Shown: one piece after another, positions 1-6,043 of the stretch
Layout: each line of letters starts with the position of its first letter
Numbering within the stretch: the stretch's first letter is position 1
NCBI GenBank assembly: GCA_009777435.1
Contig: WRLW01000039.1
Span: forward strand, 1-9,916
Reading direction: 5' to 3'
Source of the DNA: Oscillospiraceae bacterium
GTDB lineage: Bacteria; Bacillota; Clostridia; Oscillospirales; UBA929
Length of the DNA stretch: 9,916 nt
The notes under the pieces: generated by a model
The model's database searches: none
The model's input: the letters and a program-made list of their open reading frames with translations, nothing else
What the model was told of the DNA's origin: nothing
Made by a program: the position numbers and the translations under genes

Positions 1-81
1 AGCCGCCCCGACGGACAAGACCATCCATGACAGCATCAACAGGACGGCCAATAGGATTGCCGCGGTTCTTTTGATTTTCAT
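1..81 (-). CDS. Exported protein, N-terminus only (cut by window edge)
   Basis: Seen: an open frame of 27 codons runs from an ATG at 81-79 off the left edge. It encodes a textbook signal peptide: positively charged start (MKIKR), a hydrophobic core of about 18 residues rich in Leu, Val and Ala, and a small-residue end (VGAA) that would suit signal peptidase I. A good ribosome site (AGGAGA, 88-93) lies 6 bases before the ATG. The gene starts 41 bases after the tgt stop on the same strand, with no terminator between, so it may be cotranscribed with tcdA-tgt. The mature part is outside the window, so no function can be given. In many bacteria YajC follows tgt, but this start does not look like YajC. 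Confidence 0.75.
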   Translation of the reverse strand, partial: MKIKRTAAILLAVLLMLSWMVLSVGAA

Positions 82-122
82 GCCGCTTCTCCTCGTGTTA
101 GAATTTTTATTGGGTAACTCCG

Positions 123-1256
123 CTAAATACGCCTGTCGAATACGCCCGAATATGTGTCGCAGAAGCCGTCATACCCGCCGCCTTCAATGGCTTCGCGTAT
201 GCGGGACATCAGATTATTGTAAAAGGTCAGGTTGTGCAGGACGGCAAGTCGCATGGCCAGCATCTCGCCCGCGCGGAACAGGTGCCTGATATACGCGCGG
301 CTGTAGCCGTGCCGGCACAGCGGGCAGGCGCAGGACGCGTCCACCGGGCGCGGGTCGGCCTTATACTTTTCGTTATTGAGGTTAAGGCGCCCTTCAGATG
401 TGTACAGGTGGCCGTGGCGCGCGTTGCGCGCGGGCATCACGCAGTCGAAGATATCAACGCCGCGTTTTAGAGCCTGCATTATGTTGGTGGGTGTCCCGAC
501 GCCCATCAGATACCTCGGCTTACGCTCCGGCATACGCGGCTCGACGGCTTCTATGACGCGGTACATCTCCTCGGGCGTCTCCCCTACCGCCAGACCGCCT
601 ATGGCATAACCCGGAAGGTCAAGCTCCGCAATCTCGTCCATGTGCCTGACGCGCAGGTCGTCATATACGCCGCCTTGGTTGATGCCCCACAGCGCCTGAC
701 CCGGCGTCGGGCCGCCGCCGCGTTCACGGCAGGCCAGCCATTCGTCGCGGCAGCGGGCCAGCCAGCGCGTCGTGCGGCCTACAGACGCTTCCACATAATC
801 GTATGGCGACGGGTTGGGCACACACTCGTCAAAAGCCATAGCTATATCGGCGCCCAGCGCCCATTGCACGCGGATGCTGTCCTCCGGGCGCATGGATACG
901 CGGCGGCCGTCTATATGCGACGCGAACGTCACGCCCTCCTCGGCGATTTTACGCATAGACGCCAATGAGAAAACCTGAAATCCCCCGCTGTCGGTCAGTA
1001 TGGGGCCGTCCCGGCGCATAAAGCCGTGCAGGCCGCCCAGCTCGCGCACAATATCCTCGCCCGGCCTTAAATGCAGGTGATATGTGTTGCACAGCGCCAT
1101 CTGACAGCCCGTCCGGTCAATGTCGCGCGTGGAAAGGCCCCCCTTGACGGCGGCCTGTGTGGCGACCGTCATGAAGGCCGGGGTATGCACGTCGCCGTGA
1201 CCGGTGTGTATGACGCCGCGTCTCGCGCGTCCCGAACGTTTAATCAGCGTGAACAT
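123..1256 (-). CDS. tgt: tRNA-guanine transglycosylase (queuosine pathway)
   Basis: Swaps the guanine at wobble position 34 of GUN-anticodon tRNAs for preQ1, the base-exchange step of queuosine synthesis, in the cytosol. The 377-residue product has the normal family length. Visible motifs: TDSGGFQVFSL with the conserved Asp89; a GINQGG loop near 191-196; GLAVGE near 221-226; FDCVMPARNARHG with the nucleophile Asp271; and the zinc site Cys309, Cys311, Cys314 and His341 (CxCxxC...H). The frame stays open upstream to 1427, but the start at 1256 is chosen because the family begins at MFTLIKRSGR and GGAGG (1263-1267) lies 6 bases upstream. The ATG overlaps the TGA of tcdA by one base (TGATG), so translation is probably coupled. 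The gene ends in TAG. Confidence 0.97.
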   Translation of the reverse strand: MFTLIKRSGRARRGVIHTGHGDVHTPAFMTVATQAAVKGGLSTRDIDRTGCQMALCNTYHLHLRPGEDIVRELGGLHGFMRRDGPILTDSGGFQVFSLASMRKIAEEGVTFASHIDGRRVSMRPEDSIRVQWALGADIAMAFDECVPNPSPYDYVEASVGRTTRWLARCRDEWLACRERGGGPTPGQALWGINQGGVYDDLRVRHMDEIAELDLPGYAIGGLAVGETPEEMYRVIEAVEPRMPERKPRYLMGVGTPTNIMQALKRGVDIFDCVMPARNARHGHLYTSEGRLNLNNEKYKADPRPVDASCACPLCRHGYSRAYIRHLFRAGEMLAMRLAVLHNLTFYNNLMSRIREAIEGGGYDGFCDTYSGVFDRRI

Positions 1257-1987
1257 CAGCCGCCTCCGCCGTTCTGAGCTGACGGCGCGCCGCTCAGTAA
1301 AATCCTGACCACCTCGCCGGCCATTACCAGACCCGCGGCGGGCGGCACGAACGCGTTGCTGGCAAGGACGCGCCTCCCCTGCTCCTCCGGTTCCCCAACC
1401 GGCTCGACGGGAGGCTCCTTTGAACATACTACCCTCAGCGAGGCGATGTCCCGTTTGTTCAGCTCATTGCGCATTACGCGCGCCAGAGGGCAGTTCGACG
1501 TCTTGAAGATATCCGTCACCTCAAACGCGGAGGCGTTCAGCCTGTTGGCCGCGCCCATACAGCTTATTATCGGCACGCTCAGCGACGCGGCGCGGCAGAC
1601 CAGCTCCAGCTTGGCGGTCACGGTGTCCACGGCGTCGGCGACGCAGCCGTATACCGATAAATCCACGGTGTCGGCCGTATCGGGTAAATAAAAGAGGTTA
1701 TAAACGCCGACCTTGGCGTTTGGGTTGATATCAAGGATTCGTTCGCGCATTACCTCGGCCTTGTACCGCCCTATGGTACTCATGGCCGCGACAAGCTGCC
1801 GGTTGAGATTGGACAGGCATACGCGGTCGCCGTCAAACAGGTCTATGGCCCCTATGCCCGAACGCGCGAGAGCCTCCGCGCAGTGCCCTCCGACGCCGCC
1901 GAGACCGAAAACAGCCACGCGCGACGCGGCCAGCCGCTCCATATTCATTTGCCCGAACAGCATGGCGGTTCTGGAAAACTGCGTCAT
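1256..1987 (-). CDS. tcdA: tRNA threonylcarbamoyladenosine dehydratase (ThiF/E1-like)
   Basis: An E1-like ATP-dependent enzyme that, by family, cyclises t6A37 of tRNA to ct6A. Seen in the 243-residue product: the nucleotide-binding loop FGLGGVGG at 27-34, the DGDRVCLSNLNRQ segment at 52-64 (Asp54, Asn60 and Arg63 are the usual adenylation residues), and CSKEPPVEP at 178-186, a segment I associate with TcdA/CsdL and not with ThiF or MoeB. The zinc CxxC pairs of ThiF and MoeB are absent, as expected for TcdA. Start: an in-frame ATG at 2044 would add 19 residues encoded by the terminator hairpin of the previous gene. The ATG at 1987 has GGAGG 7 bases upstream and matches the family start. The last codons (Gly-rich, NGGGG) double as the ribosome site of tgt. 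The substrate t6A is made by TsaD, encoded at 6044-7078. Confidence 0.9.
   Translation of the reverse strand: MTQFSRTAMLFGQMNMERLAASRVAVFGLGGVGGHCAEALARSGIGAIDLFDGDRVCLSNLNRQLVAAMSTIGRYKAEVMRERILDINPNAKVGVYNLFYLPDTADTVDLSVYGCVADAVDTVTAKLELVCRAASLSVPIISCMGAANRLNASAFEVTDIFKTSNCPLARVMRNELNKRDIASLRVVCSKEPPVEPVGEPEEQGRRVLASNAFVPPAAGLVMAGEVVRILLSGAPSAQNGGGG
1263..1267 (-). promoter_or_regulatory. Ribosome site of tgt inside the tcdA coding end
   Basis: GGAGG on the minus strand, 6 bases before the tgt ATG at 1256. It is read as Gly codons at the C-terminus of TcdA. It fixes the tgt start, and with the TGATG overlap it suggests coupled translation of the two modification enzymes. Confidence 0.85.
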
Positions 1988-1994
1988 GGTTACG

Positions 1995-1999
1995 CCTCC
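1995..1999 (-). promoter_or_regulatory. Ribosome site of tcdA, abutting a terminator
   Basis: GGAGG on the minus strand, 7 bases before the ATG at 1987. It decides the start of tcdA. It directly follows the T-run of the terminator at 2000-2033, with no base between, so there is no room for a promoter between them. Confidence 0.88.
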
Positions 2000-2033
2000 A
2001 AAAAAAGAAAAACCGCCGCCGCGAGGCGGCGGT
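2000..2033 (-). terminator. Intrinsic terminator after the cheW/CZB gene
   Basis: On the minus strand an 8-bp all-G+C stem CCGCCGCC / GGCGGCGG closes on the loop TCGC, with one more A-T pair at its base. It is followed by five T, one C and seven T. The stem begins 13 bases after the TAA of the chemotaxis gene. This is a very strong rho-independent signal. Because tcdA and tgt lie directly beyond it on the same strand, it may also set how much transcription reads through into them. Confidence 0.92.
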
Positions 2034-2045
2034 AAGCGCCGCACC

Positions 2046-2873
2046 TTAGAGGGTTATGATTTTTTCCTCGTCAATCATTTGCACGGTCGAGTTATCCTTC
2101 TCGCGTTTGCCAAGGCGCACTATAAACTCAGTCTTTTCGTCCAGACCTTCCATTTCCAGAATACGGTTGATGTACTCCACCGATACAATGTCGTCCACGA
2201 TGATGCCCTTGACCACGCCGTTGACCTCAAGTACGACAACCATGTCGCGCGCGCCCTCGGCGTATACCTCCGTGATGCCGCGTAGCAACCCTATGGTTTC
2301 TGTAAACGCGGGATATATTTCCTTGGACATGAGCGTGTCTATCTCGTCGTATTTGTTCTCATCCATCAGCTCAATGATCCTGCCCGCGGTGCCGTGCAGT
2401 CGCGTATGTGGAAATTCGATGCGCTTCAGGTACATTTCAAGCGTGCTGTTAAGGGTCTCAAACGAGTAATACCATTTGCCGAAGGCGCATTGGTGCGGGT
2501 CTGTAGCCAGCGTGAAGGGCTTGCGTTCCCTGACACACTCCTCCAGCGTGCTTACCCAGTTTTCGTGCGCCGCGATATAGGGCCTGATCTGTTCATCCAG
2601 CTCTAAATTTCTGTCGGGCAACCCAAACAGGCTCCGCATGTCTATGAGCGATATCATATCGCCGCGGAAATTGGTGATGCCCCTTACATACGCCGGGCTG
2701 TTTACCAAAGGCGTCGTATCGCTCAGTATTTCTATCGACAGCACATGAGCGCTGAATACCGCGTATACCACGTCGTTGATCGAGAACAGAACCCACGGAA
2801 AATCCGCCGACGCGGCGGGTTCTTCCTCAAGAACCTCTTCCTCAAGGACTTCAGCCTCTACATGAACATCCAT
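2046..2873 (-). CDS. CheW-type chemotaxis coupling protein with inserted CZB zinc domain
   Basis: The 275-residue product has no signal peptide or membrane segment. Residues 1-20 are an acidic tail with a VLEEE-VLEEE repeat. Residues 25-90 are the first half of a CheW fold (IEILSDTTPLVNSPAYVRGITNFRG, with the usual GITNFRG near 65-71). Residues 100-185 match the chemoreceptor zinc-binding (CZB) pattern: HENW (His103), CAFGKW (Cys129), HTRLH (His156 and His160). The spacing agrees with the published motif as I recall it. Residues 208-275 give the second CheW half (VVVLEVNGVVKGIIVDDIVSVEY). Known: CheW links receptors to CheA, and CZB domains bind zinc and have been tied to zinc or hypochlorous acid sensing in other proteins. 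Inference: a soluble coupling protein whose scaffold role may respond to zinc or oxidants. It has its own promoter and terminator. GAGGTG lies 6 bases before the ATG. It is not CheV: no receiver domain is present. Confidence 0.9.
   Translation of the reverse strand: MDVHVEAEVLEEEVLEEEPAASADFPWVLFSINDVVYAVFSAHVLSIEILSDTTPLVNSPAYVRGITNFRGDMISLIDMRSLFGLPDRNLELDEQIRPYIAAHENWVSTLEECVRERKPFTLATDPHQCAFGKWYYSFETLNSTLEMYLKRIEFPHTRLHGTAGRIIELMDENKYDEIDTLMSKEIYPAFTETIGLLRGITEVYAEGARDMVVVLEVNGVVKGIIVDDIVSVEYINRILEMEGLDEKTEFIVRLGKREKDNSTVQMIDEEKIITL
2820..2849 (-). repeat. Tandem 15-base repeat coding for VLEEE twice
   Basis: Two adjacent 15-base units encode residues 9-13 and 14-18 (VLEEE VLEEE) of the CheW/CZB protein and differ at only two bases. 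This looks like a recent in-frame duplication that lengthens the acidic N-terminal tail. Confidence 0.7.
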
Positions 2874-2903
2874 TCAAAACACCTCAAGACATAAGTTGGC
2901 TAT

Positions 2904-2932
2904 ATTATACATCAGCTTACTCAAAATGACAA
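2904..2932 (-). promoter_or_regulatory. Sigma-A type promoter of the CheW/CZB gene
   Basis: On the minus strand TTGTCA (2927-2932) and a perfect TATAAT (2904-2909) are separated by exactly 17 bases. The -35 box differs from TTGACA by one base. Transcription would start about 7 bases beyond the -10 box, giving a leader of roughly 25 bases. The promoter sits in the 70-bp gap after nagB and near-perfectly matches the housekeeping consensus, whereas flagellar and chemotaxis genes often use a sigma-D type promoter. Confidence 0.85.
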
Positions 2933-2943
2933 TATCTAATCTG

Positions 2944-3669
2944 CTAAAGCATCGACGCCGCGTCTTTGTCGAGAATCACGACGGCATCGGGATGCAGCTG
3001 CAGCAGCGACGCCGGAAATTTCGGCGTTATCCTGCCCGAAAACATGGCCTTTACGGCCGGGGCTTTTTTTTCGCCTGCTATCAGCATCAATATCCTCCGG
3101 GCCGACATGATGGAGCCCATGCCCATGGTAAGCGCCCTGCGCGGCACGTCGGCGGCGCTCTCAAAGAAGCGTGAGTTGGCTTCTATGGTGTCAGCCGTCA
3201 GCTCGGCTACATATGTGCGGACGCGCAGCTCGTCCGCCGGCTCGTTGAACGCTATATGTCCATTATTGCCAATGCCGAGCAGTTGTATATCCAGACCGCC
3301 GCGGCTTTCGAGCAGGCGTTCGTAGTCGTCGCAGGCTTTTTCCGGGTCGGCCGCGCCCCCGTTGGGCAGATAAACGCTCTCACGGCGCACATTTATCTTG
3401 GAAAACAGGTTATCCCACATGAAATAGTCGTAGCTGTGCGAGCTTGACTTGCTCATCGGGTAATACTCGTCAAGGTTGAAGGTCGTGACTTTGGAGAAGT
3501 CCACAAGCCCGTCGTTATACATTTTGACTAAGCAGCGGTACATGCCCGCCGGCGTACCGCCCGTGGCGAAGCCCAAAACGCTGTCAGGCTTGCGCCATAT
3601 CTGCTCGGAGAACACATAAGCGCCTATCTGGCTCATCTCGTCATAAGTTTCGCATACTATCCTTTTCAT
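2944..3669 (-). CDS. nagB: Glucosamine-6-phosphate deaminase
   Basis: Converts glucosamine 6-phosphate to fructose 6-phosphate and ammonia, feeding amino sugars into glycolysis. The 241-residue product has the short Gram-positive length (the E. coli enzyme is longer, with allosteric parts). Seen: phosphate loop GFATGGTPAG at 33-42; NLDEYY at 65-70 with the proton-transfer Asp67; and GIGNNGHIAFNEP at 132-144 with His138 and Glu143. The residue matching E. coli Asp141 is Asn136. I believe this occurs in other Firmicute NagB proteins, so it is not taken as a defect. GGAGG lies 7 bases before the ATG. It starts 12 bases after the proS stop and its ribosome site abuts that stop, so it is most likely carried on the proS message. 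No terminator is visible after its TAG, and no operator for a sugar repressor was seen in front of it. Confidence 0.96.
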   Translation of the reverse strand: MKRIVCETYDEMSQIGAYVFSEQIWRKPDSVLGFATGGTPAGMYRCLVKMYNDGLVDFSKVTTFNLDEYYPMSKSSSHSYDYFMWDNLFSKINVRRESVYLPNGGAADPEKACDDYERLLESRGGLDIQLLGIGNNGHIAFNEPADELRVRTYVAELTADTIEANSRFFESAADVPRRALTMGMGSIMSARRILMLIAGEKKAPAVKAMFSGRITPKFPASLLQLHPDAVVILDKDAASML

Positions 3670-3681
3670 GGGGATACCTCC

Positions 3682-5115
3682 CTAATATTGAAACCCGAAA
3701 ACAAGCATTTTGTCCGCAGGCTTGCCGCAGCATACGCAGGTATCGGATATTCTTTCCTGCTCAAACGGTATACAGCGCGACTTCATGCCCGTACTCTCCT
3801 TGACCGCTTCCTCGCACGCGCCGGAGCCGCACCACATCGATTTGATAAAGCCTTTTTCCGTCCGCGCTTTCATCTCGTCTATCGAAAGCGCTGATACTGT
3901 CCGCGCCTTGAGGTTTTCCCGCGCGCGCGACAGCAAGCCCTGCTGTATGTCGTCAAGCAGCCCGGCGATACCGGTCTCTATGCCCTCAAGCGACGCCGGC
4001 GATTTGAGGCCGGTGTCGCGCCGCGCGAGCATACAGGCGCCGTTTGCCAAGTCCCTTGGCCCTATCTCAAGCCTTAGCGGCACGCCCTTCATCTCGTATT
4101 CGGCGAACTTCCAGCCCGGGCTTTGATCCGACGCATCCATATCGGCTCTTATGCCCGCGGCCAGCAGACGCTCTTTGAGCTTCGAGGCGGCCTCCAGCAC
4201 ACCCTCTTTATGCGCGGCGACGGGTACTATGCCCACTTGGACGGGCGCTATTCTCGGCGGCAGTATACGCCCCGAAAAGTCGCCGTGTACCATTATTATA
4301 CCGCCTATCAGCCTTGTGGTAACGCCCCACGAGGTTTGGAATGGGTATGTCATCTTATTGTTTTTATCCGCGTATTGTATCTCAAACGCTCTGGCGAAGG
4401 TGTCCTCGAAATAATGCGTCGTGCCGGCCTGAAGCCCGATGCCGTCGTGCATCATGCACTCTATGGCGTATGTCGAATGTGCCCCGGGGAATTTTTCACT
4501 CTCTGTTTTCGGCCCTTTTATAACCGGCATGGCGAGCCATTCCTCACACAGCTCGGCATATATGTCGAGCATATCGAGCGTCTCGCGCATGGCCTCGTCG
4601 GCCGTGGCGTGTATGGTGTGGCCCTCCTGCCATAAAAACTCGCGGTGACGCAGAAACGGGCGCGTGGACTTTTCCCATCGCACGACCGAACACCATTGGT
4701 TGTATTTTTTGGGCAGGTCGCGCCATGAATGGATGATATTGCGGTAATGCTCGCAAAACAGCGTCTCGGACGTCGGCCGTATGCACAGGCGCTCGGTGAG
4801 CTTCTCGTGGCCGCCGTGCGTGACCCACGCCACCTCTGGGGCGAAGCCGGCCACAAGATCCTTTTCGCGCTGTAAAAGCGATTCGGGGATCAGCAGCGGC
4901 ATGTAAACGTTTTCGTGCCCCGTGCGCTTTAACATGCCGTCAAGCGCCTTTTGGATGTTCTCCCAGATAGCGTATGCGTATGGCCGCAGTATAACACAGC
5001 CCTTTACGCTCGAATAATCTATAAGAGCGGCCTTTTTCACCACGTCGGTGTACCATTGGCCGAAATCTGCGCCGCGCGCGGTTATATGCTCGACAAGCTT
5101 CGCGTTTCCCGTCAT
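3682..5115 (-). CDS. proS: Prolyl-tRNA synthetase, eukaryote/archaeon-like type
   Basis: Charges tRNA-Pro with proline (class II synthetase). The 477-residue product is the type without the internal editing domain. Seen: the RPTSE loop at 113-117; motif 2, RWEKSTRPFLRHREFLWQEGHT, at 146-167; motif 3, TTRLIGGIIMVHGD, at 266-279; an anticodon-binding domain around 290-400 (PGWKFAEYEMKGVPLRLEIGPRDL); and a C-terminal zinc domain with Cys429, Cys434, Cys460 and Cys463 (CX4C...CXXC). The protein ends in Tyr477, as in the Thermus enzyme, where the terminal Tyr reaches the active site. A strong promoter lies just upstream and the leader is only about 20 bases, so there is no space for a T-box. The ribosome site GAAAGGG (5124-5130) is moderate. 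nagB follows after 12 bases. Confidence 0.97.
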   Translation of the reverse strand: MTGNAKLVEHITARGADFGQWYTDVVKKAALIDYSSVKGCVILRPYAYAIWENIQKALDGMLKRTGHENVYMPLLIPESLLQREKDLVAGFAPEVAWVTHGGHEKLTERLCIRPTSETLFCEHYRNIIHSWRDLPKKYNQWCSVVRWEKSTRPFLRHREFLWQEGHTIHATADEAMRETLDMLDIYAELCEEWLAMPVIKGPKTESEKFPGAHSTYAIECMMHDGIGLQAGTTHYFEDTFARAFEIQYADKNNKMTYPFQTSWGVTTRLIGGIIMVHGDFSGRILPPRIAPVQVGIVPVAAHKEGVLEAASKLKERLLAAGIRADMDASDQSPGWKFAEYEMKGVPLRLEIGPRDLANGACMLARRDTGLKSPASLEGIETGIAGLLDDIQQGLLSRARENLKARTVSALSIDEMKARTEKGFIKSMWCGSGACEEAVKESTGMKSRCIPFEQERISDTCVCCGKPADKMLVFGFQY

Positions 5116-5141
5116 AACGTATGCCCTTTCTTTTTATTTAT

Positions 5142-5170
5142 ATTATAGCGCATCGGTCACATATTGTAAA
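5142..5170 (-). promoter_or_regulatory. Sigma-A type promoter of proS-nagB
   Basis: On the minus strand TTTACA (5165-5170) and a perfect TATAAT (5142-5147) are separated by 17 bases. The -35 box has one mismatch to TTGACA. The predicted transcript starts near 5135, about 20 bases before the proS ATG. Confidence 0.85.
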
Positions 5171-5183
5171 TAGCAGTTAATCG

Positions 5184-5303
5184 GGCACAGAATAAACCAC
5201 GGACGCACAGTGTGCGTCCCTACAAGACGTGACGAATATCGCCGTGGCGGTGTGGTGGTGTGCCGCCGTAGGGACGCACAGTGTGCGTCCGCGTCCCTGT
5301 GCC
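5184..5303. repeat. MITE-like palindromic intergenic element
   Basis: Two copies of the 19-base palindrome GGACGCACAGTGTGCGTCC lie at 5201-5219 and 5272-5290. Each has one asymmetric 4-base tail, CTAC after the first and GTAG before the second. The 23-base units 5201-5223 and 5268-5290 are therefore inverted copies differing only at the central base. They enclose 44 bases that contain a GGCGG/CCGCC inverted pair. An outer 7-base inverted pair, GGCACAG (5184-5190) and CTGTGCC (5297-5303), brackets the whole. No open frame of its own is seen. It lies between the proS promoter and the divergent gene at 5407. From memory, similar short palindromes beginning GTAGGG are scattered between genes in gut Clostridia. 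That is recollection, not a search result. A role as transcription terminator is unlikely because no T-run follows. Confidence 0.75.
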
Positions 5304-5406
5304 GGGCCGGGATGATGCTGTGTGGCCTTAACCCAACCCTAATCGCCGCGTCACAGAATACGCAAGGCTTTCATAGACTGGGAAAAACGGTGCGGAGGGG
5401 CCATCC

Positions 5407-5739
5407 ATGAGCGCATACGCGAAATTCTTTTTCAGGCCGGGCGTCAACGAGCGCATTGAAACACAAGTCGAGCTGGCGCCCGAAACGCGATCCGCCATAC
5501 ACGGCGTCATCCGCGGCGTGGACGGCCTGCCTGTGTCCGACGCGGTGGTGATGCTGTTTGAAACCGGTAAAACACCCGACGAATTACAGCACATAACGCA
5601 GATGATAAGCGACGAAAACGGGCGTTTTGTTTTCGGGCCGCTGACGGCGGGCACGCTGTATATGATAAAAATTTTCAAAAACGCCGTGAAGCTGCGCGAA
5701 CTGGAGGTGCTTGCGCGGATACCCGGCGACTGTAATTAG
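5407..5739 (+). CDS. Small cytosolic carboxypeptidase-regulatory/prealbumin-like protein
   Basis: The only plus-strand gene. The 110-residue product has no signal peptide, membrane segment, or sortase or lipid anchor. Residues 29-95 read like a beta-sandwich of the carboxypeptidase-regulatory / Cna-B type: IHGVIRGVDGLPVSDAVVMLFE (strand, loop with G-x-P, strand), then ISDENGRFVFGPLTAGTLYMIKIF, the D-x-x-G-x-F-x-F ... G-x-Y-x-I pattern of that fold. Such domains are usually part of exported proteins; a lone intracellular copy is less common, though I recall similar short conserved proteins in Clostridia. Function unknown. The start has GGAGGGG (5394-5400) 6 bases upstream. No convincing promoter was found in front. 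It converges on tsaD across a 304-bp gap and ends in TAG. Confidence 0.85.
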   Translation: MSAYAKFFFRPGVNERIETQVELAPETRSAIHGVIRGVDGLPVSDAVVMLFETGKTPDELQHITQMISDENGRFVFGPLTAGTLYMIKIFKNAVKLRELEVLARIPGDCN

Positions 5740-6043
5740 TATTCCTGTAAACGACACGCTTCGACAATATTTTCACTTCACTTAAATTATTGCGAATACC
5801 GTCAAAACACAGTGTGAACAAGCGATATTTTCAAAATTTAGTTGCGCTATACAAGATGTGTGTGCCATTTGAAGTGTCAATAATCCGCGACTGATCCGAT
5901 ATGCCAAAAACAGTTATCAACATTATCCACAATGTTATCCACAAGCGCCGCGCGTTGCCGCGGAGAGTGTTTGCCGTGATTTCCACACATATGGTGTATG
6001 CCCGGAAATGAAGTTCGCGAACACTCGATAGGGTGCGGGGCGG
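5740..6043. other. A+T-rich gap between converging genes
   Basis: No gene is supported here. Bases 5741-5880 are about 64% A+T by hand count, in clear contrast to the GC-rich genes on both sides. Bases 5944-6043 return to high G+C. The gap contains the DnaA-box cluster at 5914-5943, two weaker box-like sites on the minus strand (5813-5821 and 5875-5883, one mismatch each), a 5-bp G+C hairpin at 5948-5963 just after the boxes, and a 10-bp perfect palindrome GTTCGCGAAC at 6013-6022. Neither converging gene has a recognisable intrinsic terminator in it. Confidence 0.7.
5914..5943 (+). promoter_or_regulatory. Cluster of three DnaA boxes
   Basis: Three sites in the same orientation match the DnaA box TTATNCACA: TTATCAACA (5914-5922, one mismatch), TTATCCACA (5923-5931, perfect) and TTATCCACA (5935-5943, perfect). 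The first two abut and the third is offset by 12 bases, slightly more than one helical turn. The cluster borders an A+T-rich stretch on one side and a G+C-rich hairpin on the other. dnaA and dnaN are not in view. The site could be part of an origin, a DnaA-titrating cluster away from the origin, or chance. Confidence 0.7.

Noticed and set aside
1257..1427. A 57-codon N-terminal extension of tgt to an upstream ATG
   Set aside because: It lies wholly within tcdA in another frame, has no family match, and the ATG at 1256 has a proper ribosome site.
1988..2044. A 19-codon N-terminal extension of tcdA
   Set aside because: Its codons are the terminator hairpin, T-run and ribosome site; homology starts at the ATG at 1987.
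4123..4635. A 170-codon plus-strand open frame opposite proS
   Set aside because: Antisense to the catalytic core of ProRS with no family features.
5116..5141. A T-box riboswitch in front of proS
   Set aside because: The promoter leaves only about 20 bases of leader, far too short.
5328..5678. A 116-codon minus-strand open frame opposite the gene at 5407
   Set aside because: The plus-strand frame has a good ribosome site and a recognisable beta-sandwich pattern; this one has neither.
5761..5790. Possible plus-strand promoter, TCGACA with an A+T-rich -10 region
   Set aside because: The best -10 match is only four of six with a 16-base spacer in A+T-rich DNA, and nothing downstream on that strand would be served.
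6013..6022. Palindrome GTTCGCGAAC as a LexA-type operator
   Set aside because: The half-sites are in the opposite order to the Gram-positive SOS box, and there is no promoter beside it.
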